From Sporodiniella umbellata (lineage: Eukaryota; Mucoromycota; Mucoromycetes; Mucorales; Rhizopodaceae), in the NCBI GenBank assembly GCA_025677835.1, contig JAIXMR010000089.1, positions 52,501 to 116,500 of the forward strand: a stretch of 64,000 nucleotides of DNA, given 5' to 3'. The notes below the pieces were generated by a model that was not told where the DNA came from, did not search any database, and was given only the letters and a program-made list of their open reading frames with translations. A program made the position numbers and the translations under genes. The number at the start of each line of letters is the position of its first letter. Within the stretch, counting starts at the first letter, position 1. Shown here piece by piece: positions 24,105 to 35,756 of the stretch.

Positions 24105-26310
24105 ATGTTTTATGGGGAATGTTGGACTGCGAAAATTTCTATTCTGAGGCAACAAGTATTGGCCTGCATTTTCTTTGCTATCGCAACTTCACTGTTTACA
24201 AAAATGTCTGAAATGTCTAGAGAAAACTCTTCTGACTTAGTATGGAATACAGAGGGTATATATTTGCTCCCATAGCAACATATAGTTGCATATTCTAATT
24301 TTATAAAATAGAAATAAAATGTGCTATTCATTCTTTAGGAGCTGCTGGAATGCCAATCAATGTCAATACCATTACTAATCACTTAACCGATTTTATTGTA
24401 CAAAAATATGACGGAAAAACTTCATTGTTTGTATACAAGACCGCTTGGAGTACTGGTATTAGCAAAGTTTTGACATCACTGTTTACAAAAATGTCTGAAA
24501 TGTCTAGAGAAAACTCTTCTGACTTAGTATGGAATACAGAGGGTATATATTTGCTCCCATAGCAACATATAGTTGCATATTCTAATTTTATAAAATAGAA
24601 ATAAAATGTGCTATTCATTCTTTAGGAGCTGCTGGAATGCCAATCAATGTCAATACCATTACTAATCACTTAACCGATTTTATTGTACAAAAATATGACG
24701 GAAAAACTTCATTGTTTGTATACAAGACCGCTTGGAGTACTGGTATTAGCAAAGTTTTGACATCAATGAACATCAATTATGTATGATTAGTATTTACAAT
24801 ATTTTTGCATACACTTTTACTGACTTTTTTTTCAGAAAAAAAGCCGAGCAAACTGGGAAAAGATTGCATTTCTCATTCATGATAAACAATTGGGGATCGT
24901 TCCTCCACCTTTTGACCCGAGCATAAATTTTTATAATCGTATTAGCAAAACTCAGCATACACTATCAGTTGCTGATTCGCCCACAGAAACTATTAGTACA
25001 ACCAGTACAACCACTACCAGCAAAAAGCAAATAAAGCTGTCTGAAACTGATAAAACCAAAATCACACAAATGTTTGAGGACTTGGAGTTAGATAAATGCT
25101 GGAGATTATCTTCAGGAACTATAGTGGAAGAGAGGATGAAGGAGTTTGCAGTTGGATGCAACTACGAACAGTAAGGATCCTTCAAGTTCACTGAAGTCAA
25201 TGAGGCAATATTAACTTTGTATTAGTCCTGTGCATTCTTTAATTTTAGATACAAGTGAGAAAGTATGGGATCAATACTTTACCGAAGAGGAGCTTTTAGA
25301 GATAAAAAGCTACAACAACAAGCATCTAAGCAATTTACCTGTTTCCTTGCAAACATATATAAATTTGCTTAAAGAATCAGAGGATGCTGCTTCATTGAAA
25401 GAGAAATTGGAGAAAGAAGAGACTTGCCCTGCCCGTGAGTGGGTAAGAAATACCCTTTTGGATTATTTGAATTTATTCAAATGGGGTTATTTACCCCTCA
25501 CCGATCAATTAGAAGGGGATATGATGAGACGTGTGTGGAGATTTATTGATACGGTGTTTGACGATTCCAAAATCAAGTGTAGAGGGTGAGTACAGCATGT
25601 GCTTCTAACCTAATTTTATTTATGATTATATACTCATTTTTTTCTCTTTTGCATAATTAAGTACTGAAAAATCAAGCAAGTCATCATCAGCAAGTGTCAA
25701 CACAAACAGAACCTTGGCTGGAGTTGAAAAAATGGAACGAAAGTCAATGGGCAGAAAGATGGACTTGATCTTTTATCGTCAGCTATCTGAATACGGATGT
25801 TGTGAATGTGGTCGAATAGAGGATCAAACGAAAGAGCTACTTGATGGCTCTAAAATGGCAAAAGTGTTGAAAGATATGCTTTATTTGTTATATCAAAAAT
25901 CTCCTGATACCTTGCGTAAACTAGCTCTTGTAGGATTTTTACTTTTTGGTAAGTAAAATCATAGACATACTTTACGGTTTTTGTTACTAATATTTTTTTA
26001 CCTTGTACTTGTAGATACGAAGTTTACGATTGCAACATGTGACTCACCTGCTGGCTATGTCTGTCGCATCAACCACAAAAGAACTCTCGAATTACCAGAA
26101 GAAGCAGACGATATTTGTAGTGCATTGTTGCCAATACTTACCGCTGTATATAAAACTAGAGTAATGATAGAGAATACGAACAAGATCATCAGACAAAATC
26201 CAGTGGATATTGAAGTTGATCTTAAGCAGTGCAAGGCAATTCTTCCTAGTTTTACTAGTGAAGGATGCAAGAAAAAAAGAAGGAGAAGTAGTGACTCTAC
26301 TGAAGAATAA
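24105..26310 (+). CDS. Multi-exon protein of unknown function with an internal exon duplication
   Basis: I do not recognise a named family. The product resembles multi-copy proteins I associate with Mucoromycota genomes, but that is recollection, not evidence. Exons run from MFYGECWTAKIS, immediately beside the satellite, through two copies of a 68-residue block (MSEMSRENSSDLVWNTEG, intron, AAGMPINVNTITNHL), then KKSRANWEKIAFLIHDKQLG, an ST-rich linker, LELDKCWRLSSGTIVEERM, HPVHSLILDTSEKVWDQYFT, CPAREWVRNTLLDYLNLFKW, a cysteine motif YGCCECGRIEDQTKELLDG, FTIATCDSPAGYVCRINHKR and a basic KKKRRRSS tail that could be a nuclear signal. Intron phases agree at every junction I checked, so the gene seems intact. 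The start codon is the first in-frame ATG and falls at the edge of the degenerate last array unit, so a different start is possible. Confidence 0.7.
24190..24763 (+). repeat. Tandem duplication of 287 bases spanning exon, intron and exon
   Basis: The segment 24,190-24,476 is repeated at 24,477-24,763 with no difference seen by eye. It contains an 83-base intron (GTATATATTT to TTCTTTAG) and 204 coding bases, so each copy adds exactly 68 codons and the frame is kept across the junction (KVLTS joins LFTKMSEM). Identity of the intron copies points to a recent event. Confidence 0.93.
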
Positions 26311-26391
26311 ATTGGTCACCATGAACAAACATTGACTCGTTTATATTTAACTCTCCCATTTGTTTTTTTTTAAAAAAAAAGAAAAAAAAAC

Positions 26392-26956
26392 TGTGGTGAT
26401 CCGCATATTTTATTTAGATATTTTTATATAGATACATCTATAAACGCGTAAAAAGATAAAATATAGAATCTACTAGAAAGTAGATAACGCGTATAAACGC
26501 CAATAATATATATAGTAAGAACTATATAAGTGAATAACGTAATGAAAAGATAATACGTAACTGTTAAAAGAACTTATAAGCAAAGACAGACTAAATTAGT
26601 GTGAGTCTAAGAGTATAAGGAAAGGACTCTGATATAAAGACAGAAAGAATAGTCTAAAGACAATAAGATCGGACTAAGAGCTGTCATGACCTAATTTAGA
26701 AAAGATGTCATAGATGACACAATTAGTGTATAGCAGAAAGATTTTCTCTGATATCCATATATAGAAAAGATCTGACAGTAAAAGAAGTAATACATAATAG
26801 CTATAGCAGATTGTAAAAGTATATAAAGAACAGTTTATTTTATACTTAATAAAAGAGACCTGGTATATCATATTTATACAGTCTCAAAGTATTCACAAAG
26901 TCTTTTTCTATTTTGTTTTTACTTTACTTTATTATTTTATTTCTCGAAATACAACA
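26392..26956 (+). mobile_element. Solo LTR (gypsy-like ends) with AAAAC target duplication
   Basis: The 565-base segment starts TGTGGTGATCC and ends ATACAACA, so the termini are TGT and ACA. It is flanked on both sides by AAAAC (26,387-26,391 and 26,957-26,961), a 5-base direct repeat as made by Ty3/gypsy-type integration. Inside it are a TATA-like TATATAAAG near 26,820 and an AATAAAAG signal near 26,849 on the plus strand. No internal retrotransposon genes are adjacent, hence solo. The flanking repeat is low-complexity, so chance cannot be excluded. Confidence 0.6.
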
Positions 26957-27174
26957 AAAACTATATTCCTTAACAATATCCATCATTATACATAAAGAAA
27001 AAGTTATCACTCACGTACATATTTTTTTTATGAAGATGGCCAGGGAAACATTTGTGATGAAAATGGGCGCGATGCAATGGAATGCGAAAAGAGATTAACC
27101 CCTTCCATTTATAAACATTAACTCGTCTTTGAATTTACTGCGAGAAGCAAAATACAGAGCAGAAAGACACTGAG

Positions 27175-28329
27175 ATGGAAGCCTTAGATGCTGAGATGGG
27201 GGAGATTGCCACCAACGTAAAGATCAATAGTAGTAGGAGTTATAACAACTACACCAATGATCAGAAACTGCTTTTTGTCTATTACAATAGGATTGAGTTG
27301 TTCAAAGCTGCCAAATCTGGTAGATTAGCAGTCGGTGTTCCTGAAAGAACTGTACAGAAATGGGCTAGGAGACTGAAAGAGGATAAAGATTGGAATATCT
27401 TCGAAAAACAAACCAATAAAATCAATAAATCAGCAGGCCAGCTTGATGAGAAGCACAAGATTCACCTTTTAAATATTTATGACAGTAATCCTCAAGCCAG
27501 GGTTGTGGATGCAGTTTGTTCACTTACTGAAAAATTCGAATCATCCATACTGAAAGAATCAAGCGTGAGAAGTTTCCTCAAAACAGAATGCAACCTTTCA
27601 TTCAAAAAAATCACTCGTCATCCAGCTCCCAGAAACGATCCAACCAAAATTGCAAACCGCATAGCGTAGGTTGAGAAGTGGAGCAAAACAGAGGATTACC
27701 TTGAAAACTGTTTTTGTTGATGAATCAGCTTTTGATATCAATATGAGACCTCCAGGAGGATGGTCTATTAAGGGCACACCAGCTCTTGTGATCACTCCTA
27801 CCACCAGAGCAGTATCACGCACAGTTTTGGGTGCCATCTCGGCGAAGTATGTCGTGTCAATGGAGCTTCGAAATCCTCAAGAACACACATTCAAAAGGCT
27901 AAAAATCGATTCTAGTAATCGCAAAAGAAAAGTACCATCAAAATCAAAGAAGCCTGCCTCCAAAGGAACTGTCACTAGCCATTATATGAATTTTATTCAG
28001 AAAACAATGGATGAAATGGATTGCATTCCGGAAATGAAAGGATATTATATAGTTATGGATAATGCACCAATCCATACATCTAGCGAGATTGATACTATGG
28101 TGACAGAGAGAGGATATAAGTGCCTCCTTGCTCGCCTGAACTTAATCCTATTGAGCAATTTTGGTCCATAGTTAAAAATAAGGTCAAACGTAGTCAATTT
28201 CAAACCAAAGAGGATTTATTAACAAGAATAACTGAGGCCTGTAATAATGTTCCTCCAGAACATCTTCGAGCATTTGTACAACATTCGGTAAACATATTTG
28301 AAGATTGTTTAAAAGGCAATCCTATCTAG
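27175..28329 (+). pseudogene. DDE transposase with a stop and two frameshifts (right copy)
   Basis: The N-terminal part is retained: a helix-turn-helix-like LAVGVPERTVQKWARRLKE and SVRSFLKTECNLSFKK. A TAG follows NRIA at 27,667 and a frameshift precedes TVFVDESAFDIN. The catalytic region continues with YYIVMDNAPIHTS. A small deletion at about 28,122 then shifts the frame again before CSPELNPIEQFWSIVKNK. The three acidic catalytic residues are all present but in two frames, so the copy is dead. Family: IS630/Tc1/mariner DDE (DDE_3 type), judged from motif spacing. Confidence 0.85.
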
Positions 28330-28421
28330 TAAAATGTCACAAACAACTGTAAAAAATATCTACTGAGGAGACCGCCTTTTGAGAAATTTAAAACCCCTCC
28401 CTTTAGTGTTGCGCTAACTAA
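27175..28421 (+). mobile_element. IS630/Tc1-type DDE transposon, right copy, decayed
   Basis: The outer end is GCGCTAACTAA followed by TA (28,422-28,423), the inverse of the left copy's end. GAGACCGCCTTTTGAG lies at 28,370. The inner end to the left of the transposase could not be located, so the start given is the transposase start. Transposase orientation is plus, opposite to the left copy, so the nearly identical ends face outward. Confidence 0.65.
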
Positions 28422-30377
28422 TATAGTATTTTAAAACAACCAAAGTAACGCATGAACAGCCCCTTCGGTATAAAGTTCAGCTTTATACGATCTTGGAAGT
28501 TACCGAGTGTTAAGCTCTAATTAAAGATGTAAAGTTAACAAAAAAGAAACGACTCATGTTAGTATGACTAAAACATTATCTCAGCATGTGCACAGTAAAG
28601 TAGTTCTTGTGTTTTGGTGCATACTCTTCAGCTACAGCACGATACATCTTCAGTTACTGAAATCTGGGAAACAGTTACAAGAATTAAATGTATAAAAAAA
28701 AAAGCCTTTGAAGAATATACGACTGGCATAGCATGTGCTGCATAACATATGCACTGTTGAAAGAAGTTACGTATATTACTATTAATAGAACCATGAGGCC
28801 TACTAGAAGCACAAATATGCAGATAAACAAATTTTGATGTAAACAAATATATATTGTTATTTAATTATACAGCCTTTTTAAGAGCCTCAAGCGAGAAAAC
28901 AGGCCTTTCCAGAATCCAATTTAAATAAACTACATTAGAAATTCTTTGTGTTTACTTTAAAAAAAAAAAAAAAATATGCAAGAACTATAAGCTGTGTATG
29001 TATGGTTTTCTTTTAAGAGTTGGACAATTCCCAAAACAGGTACTGAGAAAAAAAAAAAAGAACAGTTTGCATCACATCTTGCTTAAACCTATGACAAATC
29101 AACAAGCAAGACAACATGTTAATAAAACCAATTGCTGTCATTTAAAAAAGGGTATATCCTATCTGTATTTTGATTATCATTTTCTGTCTCTACTCATTGA
29201 AAAAGGAATGTAGTGCCCTCAGCCTTTCTAAATATGAAACTACGAAAACTTGGAAAAAGAAACAGATTACTGAGAAAAGCAAACGCATTTCTGCTTACAA
29301 GTTAGCTCAGTAAACTATTTCTTTTTTAGGGAACAATATACTTGCATTCAACCAACAGGATTCCAAACTATAATAGCCTGCGCAAGCAGCGCAATACATA
29401 TTGGTTGTCTTATAGACTCTAGTTTGCTCCCTAAAACGAACTCTTAACTCTGGGTGCCTTCTCTTTCCATAGAAGCAACAATCAAAATAAAACATAGCGA
29501 ACTAAAAAAAAACCCTCTCTGTTTGAATCACAAGTAGTTTTAAGCACAAAAGACTCATTAGACTCGCACCAAAAGATCGGGGCTTTTGAAGATTTTCTCA
29601 ATTGAGTTTCAAGTTGCTTGCAGAAACAAAACATATTCTTTTTAATATGAAACAAATGCACAACACTTTGTTTATTATTCATTTCACAATAAACCCAGAA
29701 CCTTGATTTCTACTAAAAAAAAAGAAAAAAGAAAAAAAGAAAAAGACTGTGTGCGTATATGTCATCTATGACACTATTTATTTTGGTCTCATGACGAAAG
29801 ACAAAAGATCCTTTTTTTCTCGGCTATACCTTATTTTCAAGCCCTACGTAGTTCCTGTTTACTTTTATTAGATAATATGAATGACACAATAGACTTTGGT
29901 AGCCTATGCTTAAAGTCGTCTGTTCAATAGCATGGACGTAAGACAGCTTCTTTTTATTAATATGGTCCTCCCGAATATCGTAAATGACAGCTGAAGACCG
30001 CACCAATGAAGTACATCACATCGTTTCATCGCCGCAAAAAAAAAAAAAAAAAAGACGCCACAGCAGGCAATGAATCGTAAATCAAAAACCCCTTCTTATT
30101 TATCAGGGTCAGTAACAATTGAAGCTTATTATTTATTTGTCTTTTTAATTTTCTTTCTTGATTTTCAGATATTTAACAATAAAGCCCAATTGAAGCCTAC
30201 AGCTTTACCCTATACGTCTCATATCTATAAAAAAAAAAAAAAAAAAAATTTAAATAAAGAGCGAAAACGTGCACAAGCGGAAGATTGAAAAAAAAAAAAA
30301 AAAAAAAAAAAAAGCTCCTCTTTTCTTTCTTCCCATATTTCTTTCACTTTGTTATATTTTTCCACTATAAACTTTGC
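28422..30377. other. Two-kilobase spacer before the TRK transporter
   Basis: No gene is supported. Weak open frames (28,998-29,213; 29,307-29,682) have no recognisable content. A runs at 30,035-30,052, 30,229-30,248 and 30,287-30,313 lie just upstream of the TRK start. A frame running into TRK from 30,285 is only a translated A run. Confidence 0.6.
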
Positions 30378-32879
30378 ATGGCATTTGAAAAGAACAGAGT
30401 TGGTGTAGCAATACGCCAATTTTGGAATAACAAAATCCATTTTCTTGAGCTTCATTACTTGTACATTTTCTTACTTATATTTATATGTTCTGGGCTTTTT
30501 TATTGCCATCCTGGTACAAACTGGCAGTTTATCGACGCATTGTTTATGGCCACTACTGGTTCAACCAACACTGGATTAAATACTGTAGCCATGTCAGAGA
30601 TGTCCACTTATCACATGGTTATTTTGTACATTTCTGCTTTTTTGGGTAACCATGTATTGATTTCCTTTTTTGTGGTGATGGTGAGACGCTACTACTTTTC
30701 AAAGAGATTTGAAGATGTCTTACAAGAGAACCGACGAAGAAAGGAGGAGTACAGAAAGTTGAAACAGGAAAGACAAGTAGAAGAAAACAAGGTGCTGGGA
30801 CCTATTCGAAGGAGATTGTCGCTCATCTCTAATTACTCAACGCCAGTGCAAAACTCGATTTTCAAAAGGAGTCGTCTCGGCTCTGGGGACCAACCTTCTC
30901 CTAGAATTAAAGAAGAGCCAGAACTAGAAGGTCCTATTCAATTCGGATCAAAGCTGGTGGATGATCCAGATGAATATACGTCGATAGAAATGAACAGAGA
31001 GAATACCGAACACCCTATCAGTAGAAGAAGTAGTGGTGTATCCCCTTTTGACCACGACACAATTCATGAAAAAGAAAGCGATTCCAATAGCCATACAGGA
31101 AATACCAGCGGCAGCATATACCTCAATAGCAATAACAACAATAACAATAACAATAATAGTAATACGAACAGCAACAACCCTCAACAAATCACCTTTAGAG
31201 AGGATACCAACATTCTAAGAGAGAGAGAGCGATGGAAGTTCCAACAACAAGCACATAAAAATGACGATACCACCCTAGTTCAAGTTTACAGCAACAACTC
31301 GGAACACGAGATTATGAACCGACCTGTAGTAAAGTCTCAGCTAACAAGACATGAGCGATATCGTATTGGAGGAACAGAGTACCGCGCTTTAGAAATGTTG
31401 ACCCGCATTGTCCCCCTATATTACCTTGGCTTTATCATGGGTTTGGGGTTTGCCTTTCGAGTCTATATTGCCGTCTCTAGTTATGCTCAAGAAGTCCTTG
31501 CGACCTCTAATAGCAACGGCCCAGTAGAGCCCTGGTTTTTCTCATTTTTTATTACGCTTTCTGCTTTTACTAATCTTGGTTTGAATCACCTGGATTCAAG
31601 TATGGTGCCTTTCCAGACCTCGCCCTGCCCTTTAATTATTTGTATCATCTTGATTCTCGTGGGAAACACAGCTTATGCAATCATGCTACGATTCATCATC
31701 TGGGTTTGTTACAAACTAACACCGAGATCAATGGAGATGGAAAGAGAAACATTTCGGTACTTGCTGGATCACCCCCGACGTTGTTATACAACCTTGTTTC
31801 CCGCAACTCAGACATGGTGGCTGTTTATCATTGTGATCTTGATTACTCTGGTTGAACTTGTGTCTTTTTTGGCTCTGAACTATTGGCTACCTGTTTTAAA
31901 AGGAATCAGTTGGGGCTCGAGGTTTTTGGATGGCTTGTTTCAATCAGTGGCTACACGAAATGGTAGACATAACCCTTTTTTTTTTTTTTTCTTTCTAACA
32001 AAACAGCAAAATAGCCGGTTTTAGTATAGTCAGCCTGGCAGACCTCAACCCTGGATCTCAACTCGTATACATTGTCGCTATGTATATCAGTGTATACCCT
32101 GTAGCCATTTCTATGAGAAATAGTAATATTTATCAAGTAAAAAACCAAAAACCCCCCAAAATAGAGACATCATTTACCAAACGATAAAAATAATAGGAAA
32201 GAGCGCTTGGGATTTTTAGAGGGGAAAATGAGGAACCGCAACAGTTTTCAGAAACAGAACTATCAGAGGCACCATTCATTAAACTGAAAAGGCATTCTAC
32301 AATCACTAGTATCGCTAACCATTCGAAAAAACTATTAAAAGGACCTGATTTTTTTGTTATTACACAAATTCAACGACAGCTTACAAGCGATATCTGTTGG
32401 GTTATCACAGGCATCTTTTTGATATGTGTGATTGAATCAGAAGCCATTATGTCTCCTTCCGCTATCACAATAGCTACTGTTATATACGAATGTGTATCGG
32501 CTTTTGGTAACGTTGGCGCTTCAACAGGGTATCCTGGTACATCTACATCACAAGCAGGACAATATAGAACACTTAGCAAGCTTGTGCTCATTGCTCTTAT
32601 GTATCGAGGCAGACACCGAGGTAAGAACAACCATGATATTGAAGTCATTGTGTTATTAACACAACTTTTTTTCATGTGCTTTCAGGCTTGCCAGAGTCTA
32701 TTGATAGATCCATTCTATTACCGTCTGACGCACTTACTCTAAAGGAAAAAGAAGATGATATGCGTAGACGAGCAGCCTCCATATCTAACTATCATGAAGG
32801 TGGGGCTTTTGCCCGACCCCACTTTACTGAAGGTCATGCTGAGCCCCAATTGATTTATACTCGGTCATGTACTTTATAG
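30378..32879 (+). CDS. TRK1: TRK-type high-affinity potassium transporter
   Basis: A plasma-membrane potassium uptake protein of the TrkH/TRK superfamily, built from four membrane-pore-membrane repeats. All four pore loops with their selectivity glycines are visible: TTGSTNTGLNTVAMS, SAFTNLGLNHLDSSM, FQSVATRN joined across an intron to AGFSIVSLADLNP, and ECVSAFGNVGASTGYPG. A long cytoplasmic loop after the first pore module carries a charged coil (RRRKEEYRKLKQERQ), serine-rich sites and an asparagine run. A second hydrophilic stretch follows YPVAISMRN. Introns interrupt it at about 31,963-32,021, at about 32,140-32,200 and at 32,622-32,685. The C-terminus is IYTRSCTL. The start MAFEKN follows the A-rich leader and fits fungal TRK N-termini. 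Confidence 0.92.
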
Positions 32880-33008
32880 ACTATTACTTCCCTTTACTTT
32901 TTTTTTTTCCTCCCTCTCTCTCTCTTTCTATTTCTTTATTGACACAATGTATCATAACATATACCCACTCTCCCTAAATCCCAACAATATATATACGCAT
33001 TTATCTTG

Positions 33009-33593
33009 TTAACTTCCAATAAATTGTTGAGGATTGATCTTGTATCGTTGGCAAATACCTTGAAAAACTTGCCAATTTCCCCAATACCCATAGATCAGAG
33101 CCATGTTATAAATCTGATTGGCAATTTCAGTGAGTTGAGATTTCGATTGAGGCCAGGATTGACATGCTTTGAGCATTTCGGCTGGCTTGACAGAGTTTTC
33201 TAAATCGGGTATCTTTTCGTGTGTAGAGACAGCGCTAGGCTCATTTTGATATTCTATAATGTGAAGAGTAAAAAGGTCATGTTGTTCAGTAGCTGAAAGA
33301 ATGCACATCTTGGCATCAGCCAGCGGAATAACGGCGTATGCATGTCTTTGGTATCGGCAAAACGCTTGATGTAAAGTCTGACATATTTCTTTTTCGGTGG
33401 CGTTCGCTTTAGAAGAAAGCTGAATTATATGTCTTTCGATGGTTGGGTTCATGACAGGTAAAGACTGAACAAATCCTTGAATGGATAAAGTCGAAGCTGT
33501 GTTGTATAGGACATAGTCATTACTGACCAGTGTTTTTACTGATCGTTTTATGTCAAAAGGCAATGTTAAATAACCCAAAGATATTAAAACCAT
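33009..33593 (-). CDS. Conserved-looking protein of unknown function, 194 residues
   Basis: Not recognised. An intronless frame with mixed composition, no signal peptide and no low-complexity tract: MVLISLGYLTLPFDIKRSVK at the start, IERHIIQLSSKANATEKEI in the middle, and NMALIYGYWGNWQVFQGICQ near the C-terminus. It begins only 61 bases after the stop of the aspartic protease on the same strand, and a good acceptor (TTTGCACTTCAG) lies 11 bases upstream of its ATG. A missing 5' exon is therefore possible, although splicing from the protease exon's GTGAGC donor gives a stop. It converges on the TRK gene, with 129 bases between stops. Confidence 0.55.
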   Translation of the reverse strand: MVLISLGYLTLPFDIKRSVKTLVSNDYVLYNTASTLSIQGFVQSLPVMNPTIERHIIQLSSKANATEKEICQTLHQAFCRYQRHAYAVIPLADAKMCILSATEQHDLFTLHIIEYQNEPSAVSTHEKIPDLENSVKPAEMLKACQSWPQSKSQLTEIANQIYNMALIYGYWGNWQVFQGICQRYKINPQQFIGS

Positions 33594-33654
33594 TAAAATT
33601 TCTGAAGTGCAAAAAAAAAAAAAAAAGTAGAAAAAAAATTGTATTAAAGGCTCA

Positions 33655-34983
33655 CTATCCTATTAATTTTTTATAAGCTTCGTCTCTCATTGATTCATCT
33701 TCTTTAGCCACAGCGAATCCGATCCGGCGGGATCCAATGTCAAATACCTATTTATACGTGTTAATGGTCTAACGTTCTATCAGACGTTGACGTTACAGTA
33801 TAAAAATTCTTTAAGAAAACATCTCCTAAAATCCACGAGTCAACGTCTTGTCCGGATACTCCTGAAAGGCAAGTTTTACTAGTAGGGAATAAGGGTGTCA
33901 AAAAAAGAGCATCAGAGGATAAGGTCATGGTGATGTTTCCAGAGTTGAGGATAAGCGAGGGGTTCTTTTTTACATTCTCACAAGGAAAAGACCATGTACC
34001 ATCCCCATTGTTCATTGCTCCAGAGATACCCTCATGATACAACTCAGCGTCTTCCTTTGGCATAATTATCAAAGTAGATCCTGGTTCATATAAAGTACGT
34101 TAAAACCGGTTTGTTTTTCTGGAAAAAAAATCTACCACTATCGACAATAGCTTGTCTTTCCGAGAAGGATGTGCCTTGACTTTCTGCACTATCAAGCTGA
34201 ATGGCCCAGAAACCATCGTCTATTGCCTCTGTGTAAAGTATCTCACCTACAAACCGGCTAAGGTCTATGCCACCAAAATCGATCTCACCCAAGTTATGCT
34301 GACTATAGATGGCAAACAAAGGCTCACTTAAAATACCCTGAAGAACCATTGACATTATAGGAGGATTTTGTACTTGACTAGCAATACGAGGCAACCCCAA
34401 TCCAAATATGCCTTGAAAAGGTGAGCTTACAAAGTTTTGGGAAAGAGACAGTACTTGAAGAAAAGACTGATCTTGAATACTAAGCTCGAAACCATTTCCT
34501 AAACGTACAACATCGTTTCCAGCTTTCCCGTTGACAGACCCTGTGCCGTACTCAATTAATGCTGAATCATCATTAGCTTTAAACGTTGTTGAGAGTTGAG
34601 CATTAAAGCTGGTGTTTTGCGATTTGCATACTGCATTTTTGCAATCAGAGGATACGACCCACAAGTCAGCGCTTCCAGTATCAAAGACAACATTAAACAG
34701 TTGTGGTGGTGTTCCGACACTGATCTTTCCGTAATAGCCTGAGTACATGTCAACATAGACCTAACAATGTACATTGTTATTTTTTTTTTTTACCACTGCC
34801 ATGATTATAGGAGAATTGGTCTTGTTTAACTAGAAACGAGACAACATTACTGTGGGTTGGCGCTGCGCTTTGGTTGTGCACAGGCTTTTCTAGTAAAACT
34901 TTAAACTGTTTCTTATCTCGAGCAGAAGTTGGAGAGGCCAAACTAATAGATAGAAGAAAATTAAAGAAAATAACTGACTTCAT
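33655..34983 (-). CDS. Secreted pepsin-like aspartic protease (A1 family)
   Basis: A secreted or vacuolar acid protease. The signal peptide is MKSVIFFNFLLSISLASPTS, followed by a basic propeptide. The N-lobe has YYGKISVGTPPQLFNVVFDT with the catalytic DTGSADLWV, and the flap tyrosine in EYGTGSVNG. The C-lobe has FWAIQLDSAESQG and the second catalytic motif IVDSG, joined across an intron to STLIIMP, giving DSGS rather than the usual DSGT/DTGT. LGDVFLKNFYTV then joins FDIGSRRIGFAVAKED. The last exon adds about 17 residues and ends at 33,655. It resembles the mucoralean rhizopuspepsin group in size, judged by motifs only. Confidence 0.9.
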
Positions 34984-35756
34984 GCTACAATAGGACGAAA
35001 AACAAAAGAAATCGTGAAAATAGCTTTTTCGGATGTCTTGATGGTGTAAAAAGCTCGATAAGCATAAAGCTAAGTTTGTTTTGTAATTTCAGCCGCTCAG
35101 TTTATTTCCGTCTATAACCAATTAATAATTTAACTTTTTATGCAGCCAGTAATGCCAAAAAAAAAAAAAAAAAAAAAAAAAAAAAGCGCCATAATACAAG
35201 ACACACAAAAAGATTAAATGGGATAAGCAAGCTGTAGCGTGAACACTTTTTTCCAGGCTATTTACTGTGTGTTATAACTGGGTTTTTGGTAGATACGTTT
35301 GAATTTAGCTCGGAATATTTTGCTTCTGTAAAATACCGTTTTGAAAAGAGCTTAGATGAAATACTTATTTCGCCAATACTTTGGCGCAAACATAGTGTGT
35401 GTTTTTAAGGAAACTTATATCCTATAAAATGTTATTTGAAATAGGCATGTGCTTATTGAAATATTCTGAATGCTTCAAAAAAACACGGTAACTGTGTAAA
35501 TTAAATAAGCCTAGATCATTCTAACTGGAGAGCATAAAAAGACTGTTAGTAACTTTGCGAAACGTAAGTGCTGTCAACTACTTTTTTTTTATAAAAAAAA
35601 GTTCATTCTATTGAGAGATATCCCAGCTTGTTGAAAACACTCTGTATACCTGAGTATATTCTTTTCTTTAACAGCGCGTTCAGTACATTATACCCTTTTA
35701 ACAATAATATTTTCTGACAAATTACGCGTCTCTTGATATGTCTGTTTTTAATGTAA

